From positions 1-64,000 of the forward strand of contig CANDNT010000010.1 of NCBI GenBank assembly GCA_947387485.1: a DNA stretch of 64,000 nt, read 5' to 3'. Below the pieces are notes generated by a model. That model worked only from the letters and a program-made list of their open reading frames with translations. It did not search any database and was not told the DNA's origin. This stretch comes from Aquimarina rhabdastrellae. Lineage in GTDB: Bacteria; Bacteroidota; Bacteroidia; Flavobacteriales; Flavobacteriaceae. The position numbers and the translations under genes are program-made. Below are positions 52,426-62,366 of the stretch, in pieces (the stretch's first letter is position 1; each line of letters begins with the position of its first letter).

Positions 52426-53971
52426 ATTGTTGTCCGTTTTGTTGTGGTGTATTGGGATTAGTCACTTTAAAAAGTTCTATAAACGACTTACCTATATTCT
52501 TTATAATATCTCTTGCCAATAATGCTTGATAACCTAATTCTTGAATAGCTAAATCTCCTGCGCTTCCGTGCAAATACACTGCAAAAACTGCTGCTTCTAG
52601 TGTATTATATCCTTGAGCAACTAATCCTGCAATCATTCCGGTAAGCACATCACCACTTCCTGCTGTAGCCATACCTGGGTTTCCTGTGGTATTTACAAAA
52701 ATTTGATCTTTGTAAATTGTTAGGGTATTAGCCCCTTTAATGATCAAAATCAAATCATGAGTTGTAGAAAATGCTTTTGCTTTTTCAAGTTTATCAAAAT
52801 CACCTTCCCAACTTCCTATTAATCGCATTAATTCTTTAGGATGAGGTGTTAGTACACTTCCTTTTGGAATAGATGAAATTAACTCCTTATCTGAAGCTAT
52901 CATGTTTATTCCATCAGCATCAATAACCATAGGAGTCTCAACATCTTTTAATAGTTTTTTTAAACTTTCCTTAGTTTTATCATGAGTTCCCATACCTGGT
53001 CCCAAAGCTATTACAGAAGGTTTTATATCATACTTAATCTCTATAATATAATCATCCTCATCATCTGTAATTACCATTGCTTCTGGCACTGCTGTCTGTA
53101 CTATATCATATCCGCATTCTGGAACATACGCAGTAGTTAAACCAGCTCCAATTCTTAATGCAGCTTCTGTAGTCAAGGTAATACTTCCTATTTTACCATA
53201 ACTACCTCCTATCGCTAAAACATGTCCAAAATCACCTTTATGTGCGTATTTATGTCTAGGCCTATAAATAGGCATTACTTCATGTTTAGCGATCAATTGA
53301 GCTATACCTGGTGTTTGTTGTAAAAACATACTATCCAGACCTATATTTATCACTTCTAGCTCATGTGTATAAATTCCTGTCTCTGGTAAAAAGAACACTA
53401 GTTTAGGTAATTGAAATGTAATTGTTATAGAAGCATATATCACCGCTTCTCTATCTTCTGGCATCTTATCTGTATATAAACCAGAAGGTAAATCTACCGC
53501 AAGAGTAAAACATCTAGCAGCATTAATATGCTTTATTAATGTTTTTACCCAGTCTACAATAGGTCGATTAAGTCCTATACCAAAAATAGCATCAATGACT
53601 AAATCTTCTTTATTTAATTCAGGAAAATCATCTTCACATTTGATCTGACTAGGCCATTCTTTTGAAATCGCCTTTAATCGATCATAGTTAACCAAAAACT
53701 CCTTAGAACGCTTTTCGCTAAAGTTAACGATATGTGTATGTACATTGTATCCATACTCAACTAGTAGTCTAGAAATAACTAATCCATCTCCTCCATTCTT
53801 TCCTATTCCACAGAATACATGTATAGGTATTTGCGCTCCTTGTAATCGTTGATGAATTAAATTAAAAATTTGAGTAGCGGCATGCTCCATTAAATCTAAT
53901 GAAGATATTTGGTTATTTTGAATTGTAACAGCATCTGCTGCACGCATTTGTTCTGCAGAAAATATTTTCAC
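52424..53971 (-). CDS. nnrDE: Bifunctional NAD(P)HX epimerase and dehydratase
   Basis: The 515-residue enzyme repairs hydrated NAD(P)H. The N-terminal epimerase part (about 1-220) has FCGIGKNGGDGLVISRLL near 49-66 and a metal site. The C-terminal dehydratase part is a ribokinase-like ATP-using domain with GDFGHVLAIGGSYGKIG near 245, ALGPGMGTHDKTKE near 320, and NPGMATAGSGDVLTGMIAGL near 430, the catalytic Asp included. It is alone, with no link to its neighbours other than the shared terminator. Confidence 0.95.
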   Translation of the reverse strand: MKIFSAEQMRAADAVTIQNNQISSLDLMEHAATQIFNLIHQRLQGAQIPIHVFCGIGKNGGDGLVISRLLVEYGYNVHTHIVNFSEKRSKEFLVNYDRLKAISKEWPSQIKCEDDFPELNKEDLVIDAIFGIGLNRPIVDWVKTLIKHINAARCFTLAVDLPSGLYTDKMPEDREAVIYASITITFQLPKLVFFLPETGIYTHELEVINIGLDSMFLQQTPGIAQLIAKHEVMPIYRPRHKYAHKGDFGHVLAIGGSYGKIGSITLTTEAALRIGAGLTTAYVPECGYDIVQTAVPEAMVITDDEDDYIIEIKYDIKPSVIALGPGMGTHDKTKESLKKLLKDVETPMVIDADGINMIASDKELISSIPKGSVLTPHPKELMRLIGSWEGDFDKLEKAKAFSTTHDLILIIKGANTLTIYKDQIFVNTTGNPGMATAGSGDVLTGMIAGLVAQGYNTLEAAVFAVYLHGSAGDLAIQELGYQALLARDIIKNIGKSFIELFKVTNPNTPQQNGQQ

Positions 53972-54076
53972 AGGTCTAGTTTTTAGTTATTTGCTATTTT
54001 TAAAGGCTTATTTTTATCGTATTAATAAAAGTTTCCCTTTTTTATCCGATTAATTTTTTCTAAAAATAAAAAATTA

Positions 54077-54084
54077 TACATTTG
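54077..54084 (+). promoter_or_regulatory. -7 element of the threonine operon
   Basis: TACATTTG matches TAnnTTTG and lies 22 bp before the leader ATG. Confidence 0.6.
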
Positions 54085-54105
54085 ATATTACATTATTAAG
54101 ACTAA

Positions 54106-54228
54106 ATGTATAAGACACAGTTCATATCAACTTCTTTTGCATCTGCTTGCTCTTTATTTGCAAGTATAGATACAATAGCTGTGTATACTTCTACCACTAC
54201 TACATCTATCATTACTATTACCCCTTAG
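54106..54228 (+). CDS. thrL: Threonine-operon leader peptide
   Basis: A 40-residue peptide, MYKTQFISTSFASAC..., precedes thrA by 97 bp. Residues 28-39 include seven threonines and three isoleucines (TSTTTTSIITIT), the content expected of an attenuator that reads Thr and Ile charging. It sits behind a perfect -7 element and before a stop followed by a short GC hairpin. A leader of this kind is known for threonine operons. The exact mechanism here is inferred, but the composition is far from chance. Confidence 0.8.
   Translation: MYKTQFISTSFASACSLFASIDTIAVYTSTTTTSIITITP
54165..54178 (+). promoter_or_regulatory. Leader arm of a long-range pairing
   Basis: tatagatacaatag is perfectly complementary to 54264-54277 over 14 nt. 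It lies upstream of the Thr/Ile run, so ribosome position on the leader could control the pairing. Confidence 0.55.
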
Positions 54229-54263
54229 GGGTTATCTTATTACATATTATCACAACCTATATA

Positions 54264-54277
54264 CTATTGTATCTATA
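54264..54277 (+). promoter_or_regulatory. Downstream arm of a long-range pairing
   Basis: ctattgtatctata is the perfect partner of 54165-54178, between the leader and thrA. Confidence 0.55.
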
Positions 54278-54325
54278 TATCATACAGTATTAATCAATTA
54301 TTATATATTTTTAAACCACCACATT

Positions 54326-56770
54326 ATGAACGTTCTAAAATTCGGAGGTTCGTCTGTTGCTAATGCACAAGCTATAGCACAAGTATTAACTATTATCAAT
54401 CAAAAAGCTAGTGAGGATACAACTTATGTTGTTGTCTCTGCTCTAGGAGGTGTAACCGACCTTTTACTTGAAGCAGGAAAACAAGCTGCAATCAATGATG
54501 AATCTTACAAAAAAACACTTAAAATCATTGAACAACGTCACCTTGATTGTATTAAAGATTTGATTCCTATTACTGCTCAAAGTGCGATTTTAAGTAAAGT
54601 AAAAACAACACTCAATAAATTAGATGCTTTATGCGAAGGAATTGCTTTGCTTAATGAACTAACACCTAAAACCTCCTCTGTTCTAGCTAGTTTTGGTGAG
54701 CTATTATCTTCTTATATTATTGCCGAAGCTGCAATAGCTCAAGAATTTGATCTCATACTCAAAGATACTCGTGATTTTATCATTACTACTCCTACCGAAA
54801 AAGTGGCTATAGTCTATGAAGAAACTAATCATCGCCTACAAGTATTTGATAAAAACAATCTACATCGCATTGTTTTATGTCCTGGATTTATTGCTCGTGA
54901 TATTAATGGTAATCCAACAACTCTAGGCAGAGGTGGGTCCGATTTTACAGCAGCTGTCATCGCTGCTGCATTACAAGCCAGTTCCCTAGAGATATGGACA
55001 GATGTAAGTGGTATGTATACTGCTAATCCAAAATTGGTAAAACAAGCAAAACCTATACCTCATATTTCTTATCAAGAGGCTATGGAATTATCTCATTTTG
55101 GAGCAAAAGTAGTGTATCCGCCTACAATACAACCTGTATTAGATCAAGCTATACCTATTTTTATTAAAAACACCTTTGCGCCAAAAGATCACGGTACTCT
55201 AATTTCAAAAAACGCTCCTAAAAAACCTAATATTGTTACGGGTATTAGTCATATTGACAATATTGCTCTTTTATCCTTAGAAGGTAGCGGAATGATTGGT
55301 ATTCCTGGTTTTTCAAAACGTTTATTTGAAACCTTATTTCTTGAACACATCAATGTTATTTTAATTACTCAAGCCTCTTCTGAGCATTCTATTTGTCTTG
55401 TTGTCCAAAAAACACAAGCGCAACGAGCAAAAGAAGCTCTAGATACTGTTTTTGCTTACGAAATATCAAAACATAAAGTTGCTCCCGTACATATAGAAGA
55501 CGATGTTGCTATTGTTGCACTTGTAGGTGATCAAATGTACAAACACCAAGGTTTAAGCGGAAAAATGTTTAGTACTTTGGGTAAAAACAATGTCAACGTA
55601 CGCGCAATTGCTCAAGGATCTTCAGAAAAAAACATCTCTGTTGTCATTGCAAAAAAGAATGTAAAAAAAGCACTAAACACTTTACATGAACGCTTTTTTG
55701 AGGTTAAAACCAAACAACTTAACTTATTTATTACTGGTGTAGGTAATGTAGGTAGTAAGTTACTTGATCAATTACAACAGCAAAAAAAATATCTTAAGTC
55801 TAAATTACATTTAAAAATACGCGTGATTGGATTATCTAATTCAAGAACAATGCTATTTAATGAAAATGGTATCGATCTCGATCAATGGCAAGAATTGTTA
55901 TCTCAAGGAGAAACAGCAGATCCTAAAGCGTTTTTTGAACATATAAAGCAATTGAATTTACGTAATAGCATCTTTATAGATAATACTGCTACCCCACTTA
56001 TTGCAGGAATGTATAAGTATTATTTAAAGGAAAGTATCGCCGTAGTAACTTGTAATAAAATTGCTTGTGCAGATGTTCTTGAAAATTATCAAGAGCTTAA
56101 AACACTCGCTGCTACTTATAATGCTCCTTTTTTATATGAAACTAATGTGGGTGCAGGTTTACCTATTATTAACACTTTAAACAACTTGATTGCATCTGGG
56201 GATACTGTACATAAAATTCAAGCAGTACTTTCTGGAAGTCTTAACTTTGTTTTTAACCATTATTCTAAAGGAAAAAAGTTTAGCAATATTGTAAAGCAAG
56301 CGCAAGAAGAAGGATATACAGAACCTGATCCAAAAATTGATTTAAGCGGAATCGATGTAGCTCGTAAGTTATTAATATTGGCTAGAGAAAGTGAGTATAC
56401 TCTAGAATTAAATGACATTGAAAACAATTCATTTCTACCAGAAGAAAGTTTAGCTACAACTACTGTAACTGATTTTTATGATTCTTTATCCAAACATGAT
56501 AATCATTTTGATCAACTCATTACTACAGCCGAAGCTAATGATTGTAGATTAAAATACGTAGCACAATTTGAAAATGGTAAAGCATCTGTTGGACTACAAC
56601 AAATCGACAAACATCATCCTTTTTATAATTTAGAAGGTAGTGATAATATTGTTTTATTTTTTACCGATCGTTATCCTGTTCAACCCTTGATCGTAAAAGG
56701 AGCTGGAGCTGGGGCTGATGTAACTGCTTCTGGAATTTTTGCAGATATTATTAGAGTAGGAAGAAATTAA
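54326..56770 (+). CDS. thrA: Bifunctional aspartokinase / homoserine dehydrogenase
   Basis: The 814-residue enzyme catalyses the first and third steps of threonine synthesis. The aspartokinase part begins MNVLKFGGSSVANAQAIAQV and has TTLGRGGSDFTAAVIAAA near 200. Two ACT domains (about 310-460) allow end-product feedback. The dehydrogenase part begins NLFITGVGNVGSKLLDQL near 465, with NAD(P)-binding Gly residues, and continues to the KGAGAGADVTASGIFADI segment near the end. The length fits ThrA. It is the first structural gene of thrABC and stands behind the leader. Confidence 0.96.
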   Translation: MNVLKFGGSSVANAQAIAQVLTIINQKASEDTTYVVVSALGGVTDLLLEAGKQAAINDESYKKTLKIIEQRHLDCIKDLIPITAQSAILSKVKTTLNKLDALCEGIALLNELTPKTSSVLASFGELLSSYIIAEAAIAQEFDLILKDTRDFIITTPTEKVAIVYEETNHRLQVFDKNNLHRIVLCPGFIARDINGNPTTLGRGGSDFTAAVIAAALQASSLEIWTDVSGMYTANPKLVKQAKPIPHISYQEAMELSHFGAKVVYPPTIQPVLDQAIPIFIKNTFAPKDHGTLISKNAPKKPNIVTGISHIDNIALLSLEGSGMIGIPGFSKRLFETLFLEHINVILITQASSEHSICLVVQKTQAQRAKEALDTVFAYEISKHKVAPVHIEDDVAIVALVGDQMYKHQGLSGKMFSTLGKNNVNVRAIAQGSSEKNISVVIAKKNVKKALNTLHERFFEVKTKQLNLFITGVGNVGSKLLDQLQQQKKYLKSKLHLKIRVIGLSNSRTMLFNENGIDLDQWQELLSQGETADPKAFFEHIKQLNLRNSIFIDNTATPLIAGMYKYYLKESIAVVTCNKIACADVLENYQELKTLAATYNAPFLYETNVGAGLPIINTLNNLIASGDTVHKIQAVLSGSLNFVFNHYSKGKKFSNIVKQAQEEGYTEPDPKIDLSGIDVARKLLILARESEYTLELNDIENNSFLPEESLATTTVTDFYDSLSKHDNHFDQLITTAEANDCRLKYVAQFENGKASVGLQQIDKHHPFYNLEGSDNIVLFFTDRYPVQPLIVKGAGAGADVTASGIFADIIRVGRN

Positions 56771-56796
56771 TTTTACATTTTAAGTCAATTATTATC

Positions 56797-57723
56797 ATGA
56801 AATCAATACGTATTTTTGCTCCTGCTACTATAGCTAATTTATCTTGTGGCTTTGATGTTTTAGGGTGTTGTCTAGATACTATAGGTGACGAAATGACCTT
56901 AACTTTAACAGCATCAAACGAAATTAGAATCACAAAGATCACTGGTGCTCAATTACCACTAGAAACGACCAAAAATGTAGCCGGAGTAGCTGTCAATGCA
57001 TTGGTAGCAGCTTTAAATCAACCTGTAGGAGTTGATATTGAAATCCATAAACGTATCAAAGCTGGAAGCGGTATTGGTAGTAGTGCGGCTAGTAGTGCTG
57101 GTGCTGTATGGGCTGTCAATCATTTATTAGGTAATCCATTTACTCCACATGAGTTAATCTCCTTCGCCATGGAAGGAGAACGACTTGCTAGCGGTAATGC
57201 ACATGCAGATAATGTTGCTCCTGCGCTATTAGGTGGTTTTACTTTTGTACGTTCGTATGCTCCTTTGGATGTTTTAAAGTTACCTAGTCCAAAAGAACTT
57301 GTTGCAACGGTAATACATCCTCAAATTGAAATTAAAACAGCCGATGCTCGTGCCATTATCAAGCAAAATGTAGCACTTAAAAAAGCTATCACGCAATGGG
57401 GAAATCTTGGTGGATTTATTTCTGGTTTGTTTACAGAAGATTACAATCTTATAAGTCGTAGTCTTGACGATGTCATTATCGAACCCTTACGTTCCATATT
57501 AATTCCCGAATTTGAAACCGTTAAAGAAGTAGCATTATCAACTGGAGCCTTAGGTTGTGGAATCTCTGGCTCTGGCCCGTCTATTTTCACCTTAAATAGA
57601 GGCTATCAAACAGCCCAACAAGTAGCTCAAGCTATTAAAAATGTATACCAACATACCGGAATTGATTTTGAGATTCATATTTCTAAAATCAATACTCAAG
57701 GTATCAAAACTCTGTCCTCATGA
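56797..57723 (+). CDS. thrB: Homoserine kinase
   Basis: The 308-residue GHMP kinase phosphorylates homoserine. The ATP-binding motif KAGSGIGSSAASSAGAV lies near 88-104, the start FAPATIANLSCGFDVLG near 6-22 is typical of ThrB, and the C-terminal GALGCGISGSGPSIFTL near 250-266 completes the fold. It starts 26 bp after thrA, and its stop overlaps the thrC start by 4 bp (ATGA). Confidence 0.95.
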   Translation: MKSIRIFAPATIANLSCGFDVLGCCLDTIGDEMTLTLTASNEIRITKITGAQLPLETTKNVAGVAVNALVAALNQPVGVDIEIHKRIKAGSGIGSSAASSAGAVWAVNHLLGNPFTPHELISFAMEGERLASGNAHADNVAPALLGGFTFVRSYAPLDVLKLPSPKELVATVIHPQIEIKTADARAIIKQNVALKKAITQWGNLGGFISGLFTEDYNLISRSLDDVIIEPLRSILIPEFETVKEVALSTGALGCGISGSGPSIFTLNRGYQTAQQVAQAIKNVYQHTGIDFEIHISKINTQGIKTLSS

Positions 57724-59009
57724 AATATTATAGTTTACAACATAATTCTCCAAAAGTTTCTTTCGCGCAAGCTGTTATTAAAGGTATAGCTCCTGATAAA
57801 GGATTATACTTTCCTGAACAGATTACACCATTATCACCATTGTTTTTTGATGCAATTGAAACTATGAACAATAATACTATTGCTTATGAAGCAATAAAAC
57901 AGTTTGTCGGCAATGAAATTCCAGAAAAAGATTTAAAGTCCATTCTTACAGAAGTCTTATCTTTTGATTTCCCTATAGTTGAGCTTAATGAAAATTTAGC
58001 TACACTTGAATTATTTCATGGTCCTACCATGGCTTTTAAAGATTTGGGTGCTCGATTTATGGCTCAATGTTTATCCTATTTTATCAAAGATCAAAAACAA
58101 GAGATTACAGTACTTGTAGCTACTTCTGGTGATACTGGTGGTGCCGTTGCCAAAGGTTTTTTAGGAGTTAAAGGCATTAATGTTGTTATTTTATATCCTT
58201 CCGGTAAAGTAAGTGCTATTCAAGAAAAACAGCTTACTACACTAGGTAATAATATCACTGCTCTTGAGGTCGAGGGAACTTTTGATGATTGTCAAGCTAT
58301 GGTAAAACAAGCTTTTCTCGATACAGAAATTCAATCTCATCGACAACTCACTTCTGCAAACTCTATTAATGTAGCTAGGTGGCTTCCGCAATTGCTCTAT
58401 TACTTTTTTGCTTACAAACAACTCAAGCATAAAAACAAGAAATTTGTTTTTTCTGTCCCTAGTGGAAATTTTGGGAATATCTGTGCTGGAATTGTAGCTA
58501 AAAAATTAGGACTACCTATTAATCATTTTATTGCTGCAACTAATAGCAATGATACGGTTCCTCAATTTTTAAAAACCAATAATTATATTCCTAAACCATC
58601 TGTGGCTACAATTTCTAATGCGATGGACGTAGGAGATCCTAGTAATTTTATTCGTATTTTAAACTTATATCATCAAGATGTTGCTAAGTTAAAACAAGAA
58701 TTTTCTTCGTATAGTTTTGATGATACTTTGACAAAAAAGGCTATTCACAATCTTTTTTCAACTTATAAATATATAGCAGATCCTCATGGGGCTATAGGTT
58801 ATTTAGGATTACAACATCACCATTTATCAAAGGAACACTATGGTGTATTTCTTGAAACTGCTCATCCTATTAAATTTAAGGATATTGTAGAACAAACTTT
58901 GAATACCACTATAGCAATACCTATACAAATACAAGAAGTATTACATAAAACTAAAAAGAGTATTGTTATAAATAACTATGCAGATTTAAAACATTATTTA
59001 TGTTCATAA
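57720..59009 (+). CDS. thrC: Threonine synthase
   Basis: The 429-residue PLP enzyme makes threonine from O-phosphohomoserine. The PLP lysine lies in MAFKDLGARFM near 102-112, the phosphate-binding SGDTGGAVAKGF near 140, and VPSGNFGNICAG near 248. The N-terminus YSLQHNSPKVSFAQAVIKGIAPDKGLYFPE is the usual one. It starts inside the thrB stop codon, so the two are translated together. A strong terminator ends the operon. Confidence 0.95.
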   Translation: MKYYSLQHNSPKVSFAQAVIKGIAPDKGLYFPEQITPLSPLFFDAIETMNNNTIAYEAIKQFVGNEIPEKDLKSILTEVLSFDFPIVELNENLATLELFHGPTMAFKDLGARFMAQCLSYFIKDQKQEITVLVATSGDTGGAVAKGFLGVKGINVVILYPSGKVSAIQEKQLTTLGNNITALEVEGTFDDCQAMVKQAFLDTEIQSHRQLTSANSINVARWLPQLLYYFFAYKQLKHKNKKFVFSVPSGNFGNICAGIVAKKLGLPINHFIAATNSNDTVPQFLKTNNYIPKPSVATISNAMDVGDPSNFIRILNLYHQDVAKLKQEFSSYSFDDTLTKKAIHNLFSTYKYIADPHGAIGYLGLQHHHLSKEHYGVFLETAHPIKFKDIVEQTLNTTIAIPIQIQEVLHKTKKSIVINNYADLKHYLCS

Positions 59010-59015
59010 AAAGAA

Positions 59016-59043
59016 AAAACCCTAGGATTCCTAGGGTTTTTCT
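59016..59043 (+). terminator. Intrinsic terminator of thrABC
   Basis: aaaaccctagg (59016-59026) pairs with cctagggtttt (59030-59040), followed by T residues. The stem is nearly perfect and symmetric, so it may serve the converging M28 gene too. Confidence 0.75.
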
Positions 59044-59063
59044 ATCTCAACTAGTTTGAGTTT

Positions 59064-59954
59064 TTATTTTAAAAACTCTTTAAATACTTTGTATACTGTT
59101 TGTGTCGTAGAGGCTAGAAAATCAAAATTTACTGTCTCATATGCATCACCTCTGTGATTATGATATGGAGTAGTATCTCCTGAGCTAACTTCTTCTGTAA
59201 CTCCTACAGTATTAAATCCAGCTTCAGTAAATATCTGACGAGCATCTTTATTTTGGTTATTCTTATATACCGTCATTTTAGACTCAACTCGATAAGCACT
59301 TTCAACTTCTAAATTAGGAGATTCTAACTCTATTGCTTGATCTCCATCTTTATCCCAACCAATTTGATCTATGATGTGTACAGAATGTACTTTTGCCTTA
59401 TCACCTCTATCTTTGATTTTTTCGGCGAAAGCCATACTCCCTATAGATCCTTCTAATTCTTGATCTAAGAAAACAACAACAATATTTTTACTTCTATTCT
59501 CTATGTTTGCCAATTTTGGGGCAATAAATTGTACTAAAGCAACTCCTGTTGCATTATCATTTGCTCCTGGACTACCTTGAGCAGAGTCATAATGTGCTCC
59601 TAAAACAATATATTCGTCTGTTTTTTCTTGTGCATCGATTACTGCATAAATATTTATTCCTTTATAGGCAACGTCATTATGCTTAATTTTATACTCTTGC
59701 TTTTTTACGTCAAGATCATTTTCTTTTAAGTAGTCAAAAAGATACTCAGCAGCAATTTTTCTTTCTTCTTCAGAATTTCTACTACCAAGATCGATTTTTT
59801 TATTTATAGGCTCATATCCTGTTAATTTTCCTACAAAATGTTTTTCTGTAGATATTATTTCAGATAATGATGCTGGTTCATCTGACTGTGCTTCAGTCTT
59901 ATTAGTAATCAACATCACACTTAATAATAGGGGGAATAAATAGTGTAATTTCAT
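59064..59954 (-). CDS. Secreted M28-family metallopeptidase
   Basis: The 296-residue protein has a signal peptide (ending TEAQ, about 23). It is a zinc aminopeptidase of clan MH: GAHYDS near 122-127 (His and Asp ligands), GANDNATG near 132 (bridging Asp), FLDQELEGSIGS near 166-177 (the Glu pair, here QELE rather than EE), IDQIGWD near 200 and PYHNHRGDAYE near 268 (last His). The variant of the Glu pair may alter activity. It is alone on its strand. Confidence 0.88.
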   Translation of the reverse strand: MKLHYLFPLLLSVMLITNKTEAQSDEPASLSEIISTEKHFVGKLTGYEPINKKIDLGSRNSEEERKIAAEYLFDYLKENDLDVKKQEYKIKHNDVAYKGINIYAVIDAQEKTDEYIVLGAHYDSAQGSPGANDNATGVALVQFIAPKLANIENRSKNIVVVFLDQELEGSIGSMAFAEKIKDRGDKAKVHSVHIIDQIGWDKDGDQAIELESPNLEVESAYRVESKMTVYKNNQNKDARQIFTEAGFNTVGVTEEVSSGDTTPYHNHRGDAYETVNFDFLASTTQTVYKVFKEFLK

Positions 59955-60323
59955 AATGATAATTAATGTGTTTTTCGTAATAACTTTGAGAACTAATTTT
60001 TAGTATATAAATTAATTAAAAAAACTATTCTTATAGTCGGAAATAATACGTTTTTTATACAAAAAAACAAAGAAACTATTAAATTCTTCTTCATTTTTTG
60101 ATTTTAAAGTTCCTAATCTATTTATTTTGAGTAGTTATTCTTCTAAAAAAAGAATATCATTTTTACTTTTCTAGTATTGGTAAAACATAAAATTATTTAA
60201 AATACGTTCTGTTCTTGTATAAAATCATAAAGCCATTGGATAGCTACATAAAGTTTCATACATTCGGCAATCGTTATGATGGTCAACTAAAACTATACAC
60301 TATACTAAAAAACTTTTAAACAA
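59955..60323. other. Intergenic region upstream of gcvT
   Basis: No gene, repeat or clear promoter element is seen in the 369 bp between the divergent M28 and gcvT genes. The sequence is AT-rich. Confidence 0.55.
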
Positions 60324-61406
60324 ATGAAAAATACTGCATTAACAGAAACTCACGTCGCTTTGGGTGCAAAAATGGTTCCTTTTGCAGGATACAATATGCC
60401 TGTTTCTTATGAAGGAGTTAATATAGAACATGAAAACGTTCGTAAAGGTGTTGGTGTATTTGATGTTTCTCATATGGGAGAATTTTTTATCACTGGTCCT
60501 AATGCTTTGGATTTGATTCAGAAGGTAACTTCTAATGATGCTTCAAAACTTGTTGATGGTAAAGCGCAATACAGTTGTTTACCAAATGATAAAAATGGAA
60601 TAGTTGACGACCTTATTGTTTATAAAATTGCAGACGAAAATTATTTATTAGTTGTTAACGCTTCTAATATTGAAAAGGATTGGGATTGGATTAGTAGTCA
60701 TAATACTATGGGGGCTACAATGCGCAATGCATCTGATGAGTATTCGTTATTGGCTATTCAAGGTCCTAAGGCTGCAGAAGCTATGCAATCGCTTACAGAA
60801 GTGGATCTTACTGCTATGAAATTTTATACTTTTGAAATTGCTAATTTTGCTGGTGTAGATGATATTATTATCTCAGCTACTGGTTATACTGGTAGTGGTG
60901 GTTTTGAAATTTATTGTAAGAATGAGCATATCCAACAAGTTTGGGCTAAAGTATTTGAAGCTGGTGCTGCTCATGATATTAAGCCTATAGGATTAGCTGC
61001 TCGTGATACTTTACGTCTTGAAATGGGATATTGCTTATATGGGAATGATATTAATGATACTACATCTCCTATCGAAGCTGGTTTAGGATGGATCACAAAA
61101 TTCACTAAAGACTTTATTAATGCTGATGCTTTAAAAGCTCAAAAAGAAGCTGGTATTTCTCGTAAACTAATTGCTTTTGAATTGGACGAAAGAGGCATTC
61201 CTCGTCAAGATTATAATATCGTTGATGATGAAGGTAATGCTATTGGTGTAGTAACTTCTGGTACTATGTCACCTTCTTTGGGTAAAGGTATTGGTTTAGG
61301 TTATGTCCCTAAAGATTTATCTAGTGTAGGTTCAAAAATCAATATCCAAATACGTAAAAAAGCTATTCCTGCTACAGTTGTTAAATTGCCTTTTTATAAA
61401 GGTTAA
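60324..61406 (+). CDS. gcvT: Glycine cleavage system aminomethyltransferase GcvT
   Basis: The 360-residue enzyme transfers the methylene group to tetrahydrofolate. Its N-terminus [23 protein letters not shown] is typical. FDVSHMGEF near 49-57, [18 protein letters not shown] near 88, and [20 protein letters not shown] near 227-246 are folate-binding and catalytic segments. C-terminal [17 protein letters not shown] near 315. The other glycine cleavage genes are not in the window. A hairpin follows the stop. Confidence 0.95.
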   Translation: MKNTALTETHVALGAKMVPFAGYNMPVSYEGVNIEHENVRKGVGVFDVSHMGEFFITGPNALDLIQKVTSNDASKLVDGKAQYSCLPNDKNGIVDDLIVYKIADENYLLVVNASNIEKDWDWISSHNTMGATMRNASDEYSLLAIQGPKAAEAMQSLTEVDLTAMKFYTFEIANFAGVDDIIISATGYTGSGGFEIYCKNEHIQQVWAKVFEAGAAHDIKPIGLAARDTLRLEMGYCLYGNDINDTTSPIEAGLGWITKFTKDFINADALKAQKEAGISRKLIAFELDERGIPRQDYNIVDDEGNAIGVVTSGTMSPSLGKGIGLGYVPKDLSSVGSKINIQIRKKAIPATVVKLPFYKG

Positions 61407-61430
61407 TTACTGTTAATTATATAACTTTTA

Positions 61431-61471
61431 ATAAGCTAAATTTCAATATTATGTATTGAGGTTTAGCTTAT
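61431..61471 (+). terminator. Hairpin after gcvT
   Basis: ataagctaaa (61431-61440) pairs with tttagcttat (61462-61471), with an inner stem of six pairs. The T tail is weak, so this may act as a terminator or an attenuating hairpin before the TTG-started gene at 61494. Confidence 0.55.
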
Positions 61472-61493
61472 CTTATCATATGTCATTTTTATT

Positions 61494-62315
61494 TTGAAAA
61501 GGATCTTAATTCTTGGTGCTAGTGGTTTTATAGGTAATGCGCTCTATAAAGAGCTTCATTCTTATTATGATACCTATGGTACTTATTATACTCCTACTCC
61601 ACATCTTGATGACAATCAAAAATTCTTTTTATTTGATCAAGAAAAAGATACTATTCTTTCTATAATAGATACTATTAATCCTAGTATTATTATTGCATCT
61701 CTACGAGGTAATTTTGCTGCGCAAATCACCGTTCACTTGGATCTCATCGATTGGTGTAATCAAACTGGTGCACATCTTATCTTTTTGTCTAGTGCAAATG
61801 TTTTTGATTCGTTTATTAATTATCCTTCTTATGAGTATGATAAAACTTTTAGTGAAAGTGTTTATGGTCGTTTTAAAATAAAAATAGAGAACGCATTAAT
61901 GCGTATGCCTAAACAAAATTATGTTATTGCTAGGATTCCTATGATTTTTGGAGCTACCAGTCCTCGTGTTTTACATCTTAAAAATGCGCATAAGTTTAAT
62001 GCTCCTATAGAGGTTTTTCCTAATGTAATTATCAATGCTACTACAATCTCAAAACTAACACAACAATTACATTATATCATTAACAAAAACCTAACAGGTA
62101 TTTATCACTTAGGTAGCACTAATCTTATACATCACTATGATCTTATTATTGAATTTTGCAATCAACTAATATTAGATTCTCCTATTTTTAAGCAGGTTTA
62201 TAGTTCTAATAATGATCGATATCTCGCTGTATTGCCAAAAGATAACTTGTTACCTAATCATTTACAAATCACAATCGAAGAGGTTATTGATCAAGTTTTA
62301 ATAAATAAGTTTTAA
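61494..62315 (+). CDS. NAD-dependent epimerase / dTDP-4-dehydrorhamnose reductase-like protein
   Basis: The 273-residue protein has a Rossmann start, RILILGASGFIGNALYKELH near 3-22, with the GxxGxxG cofactor site. It has a SSANVFD segment near 101 and YEYDKTFSESVYGRFKIKIE near 117-136, where the YxxxK-like catalytic pair (Y129...K133) lies. The start codon is TTG, with no closer ATG. It resembles RmlD-type reductases, but the donor sugar is unknown. It is followed 51 bp later by the DCC gene with its own promoter. Confidence 0.8.
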   Translation: MKRILILGASGFIGNALYKELHSYYDTYGTYYTPTPHLDDNQKFFLFDQEKDTILSIIDTINPSIIIASLRGNFAAQITVHLDLIDWCNQTGAHLIFLSSANVFDSFINYPSYEYDKTFSESVYGRFKIKIENALMRMPKQNYVIARIPMIFGATSPRVLHLKNAHKFNAPIEVFPNVIINATTISKLTQQLHYIINKNLTGIYHLGSTNLIHHYDLIIEFCNQLILDSPIFKQVYSSNNDRYLAVLPKDNLLPNHLQITIEEVIDQVLINKF

Positions 62316-62353
62316 TTATTTCTAAATACCATTTTTCATTTTCAAATTCATCT

Positions 62354-62361
62354 TATCTTTG
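62354..62361 (+). promoter_or_regulatory. -7 element of the DCC gene
   Basis: TATCTTTG is perfect and lies 13 bp before the ATG at 62367, so the message would be leaderless or nearly so. Confidence 0.6.
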
Positions 62362-62366
62362 TATGT

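Larger units (their letters stand above)
53972..54325. other. Regulatory region of the threonine operon
   Basis: The 354 bp between the repair enzyme and thrA hold the thr promoter (54077-54084), the leader peptide (54106-54228), a short GC hairpin after its stop (54219-54233), and a sequence (54264-54277) complementary to 14 nt of the leader. Nothing else that looks like a gene is visible. Confidence 0.75.
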
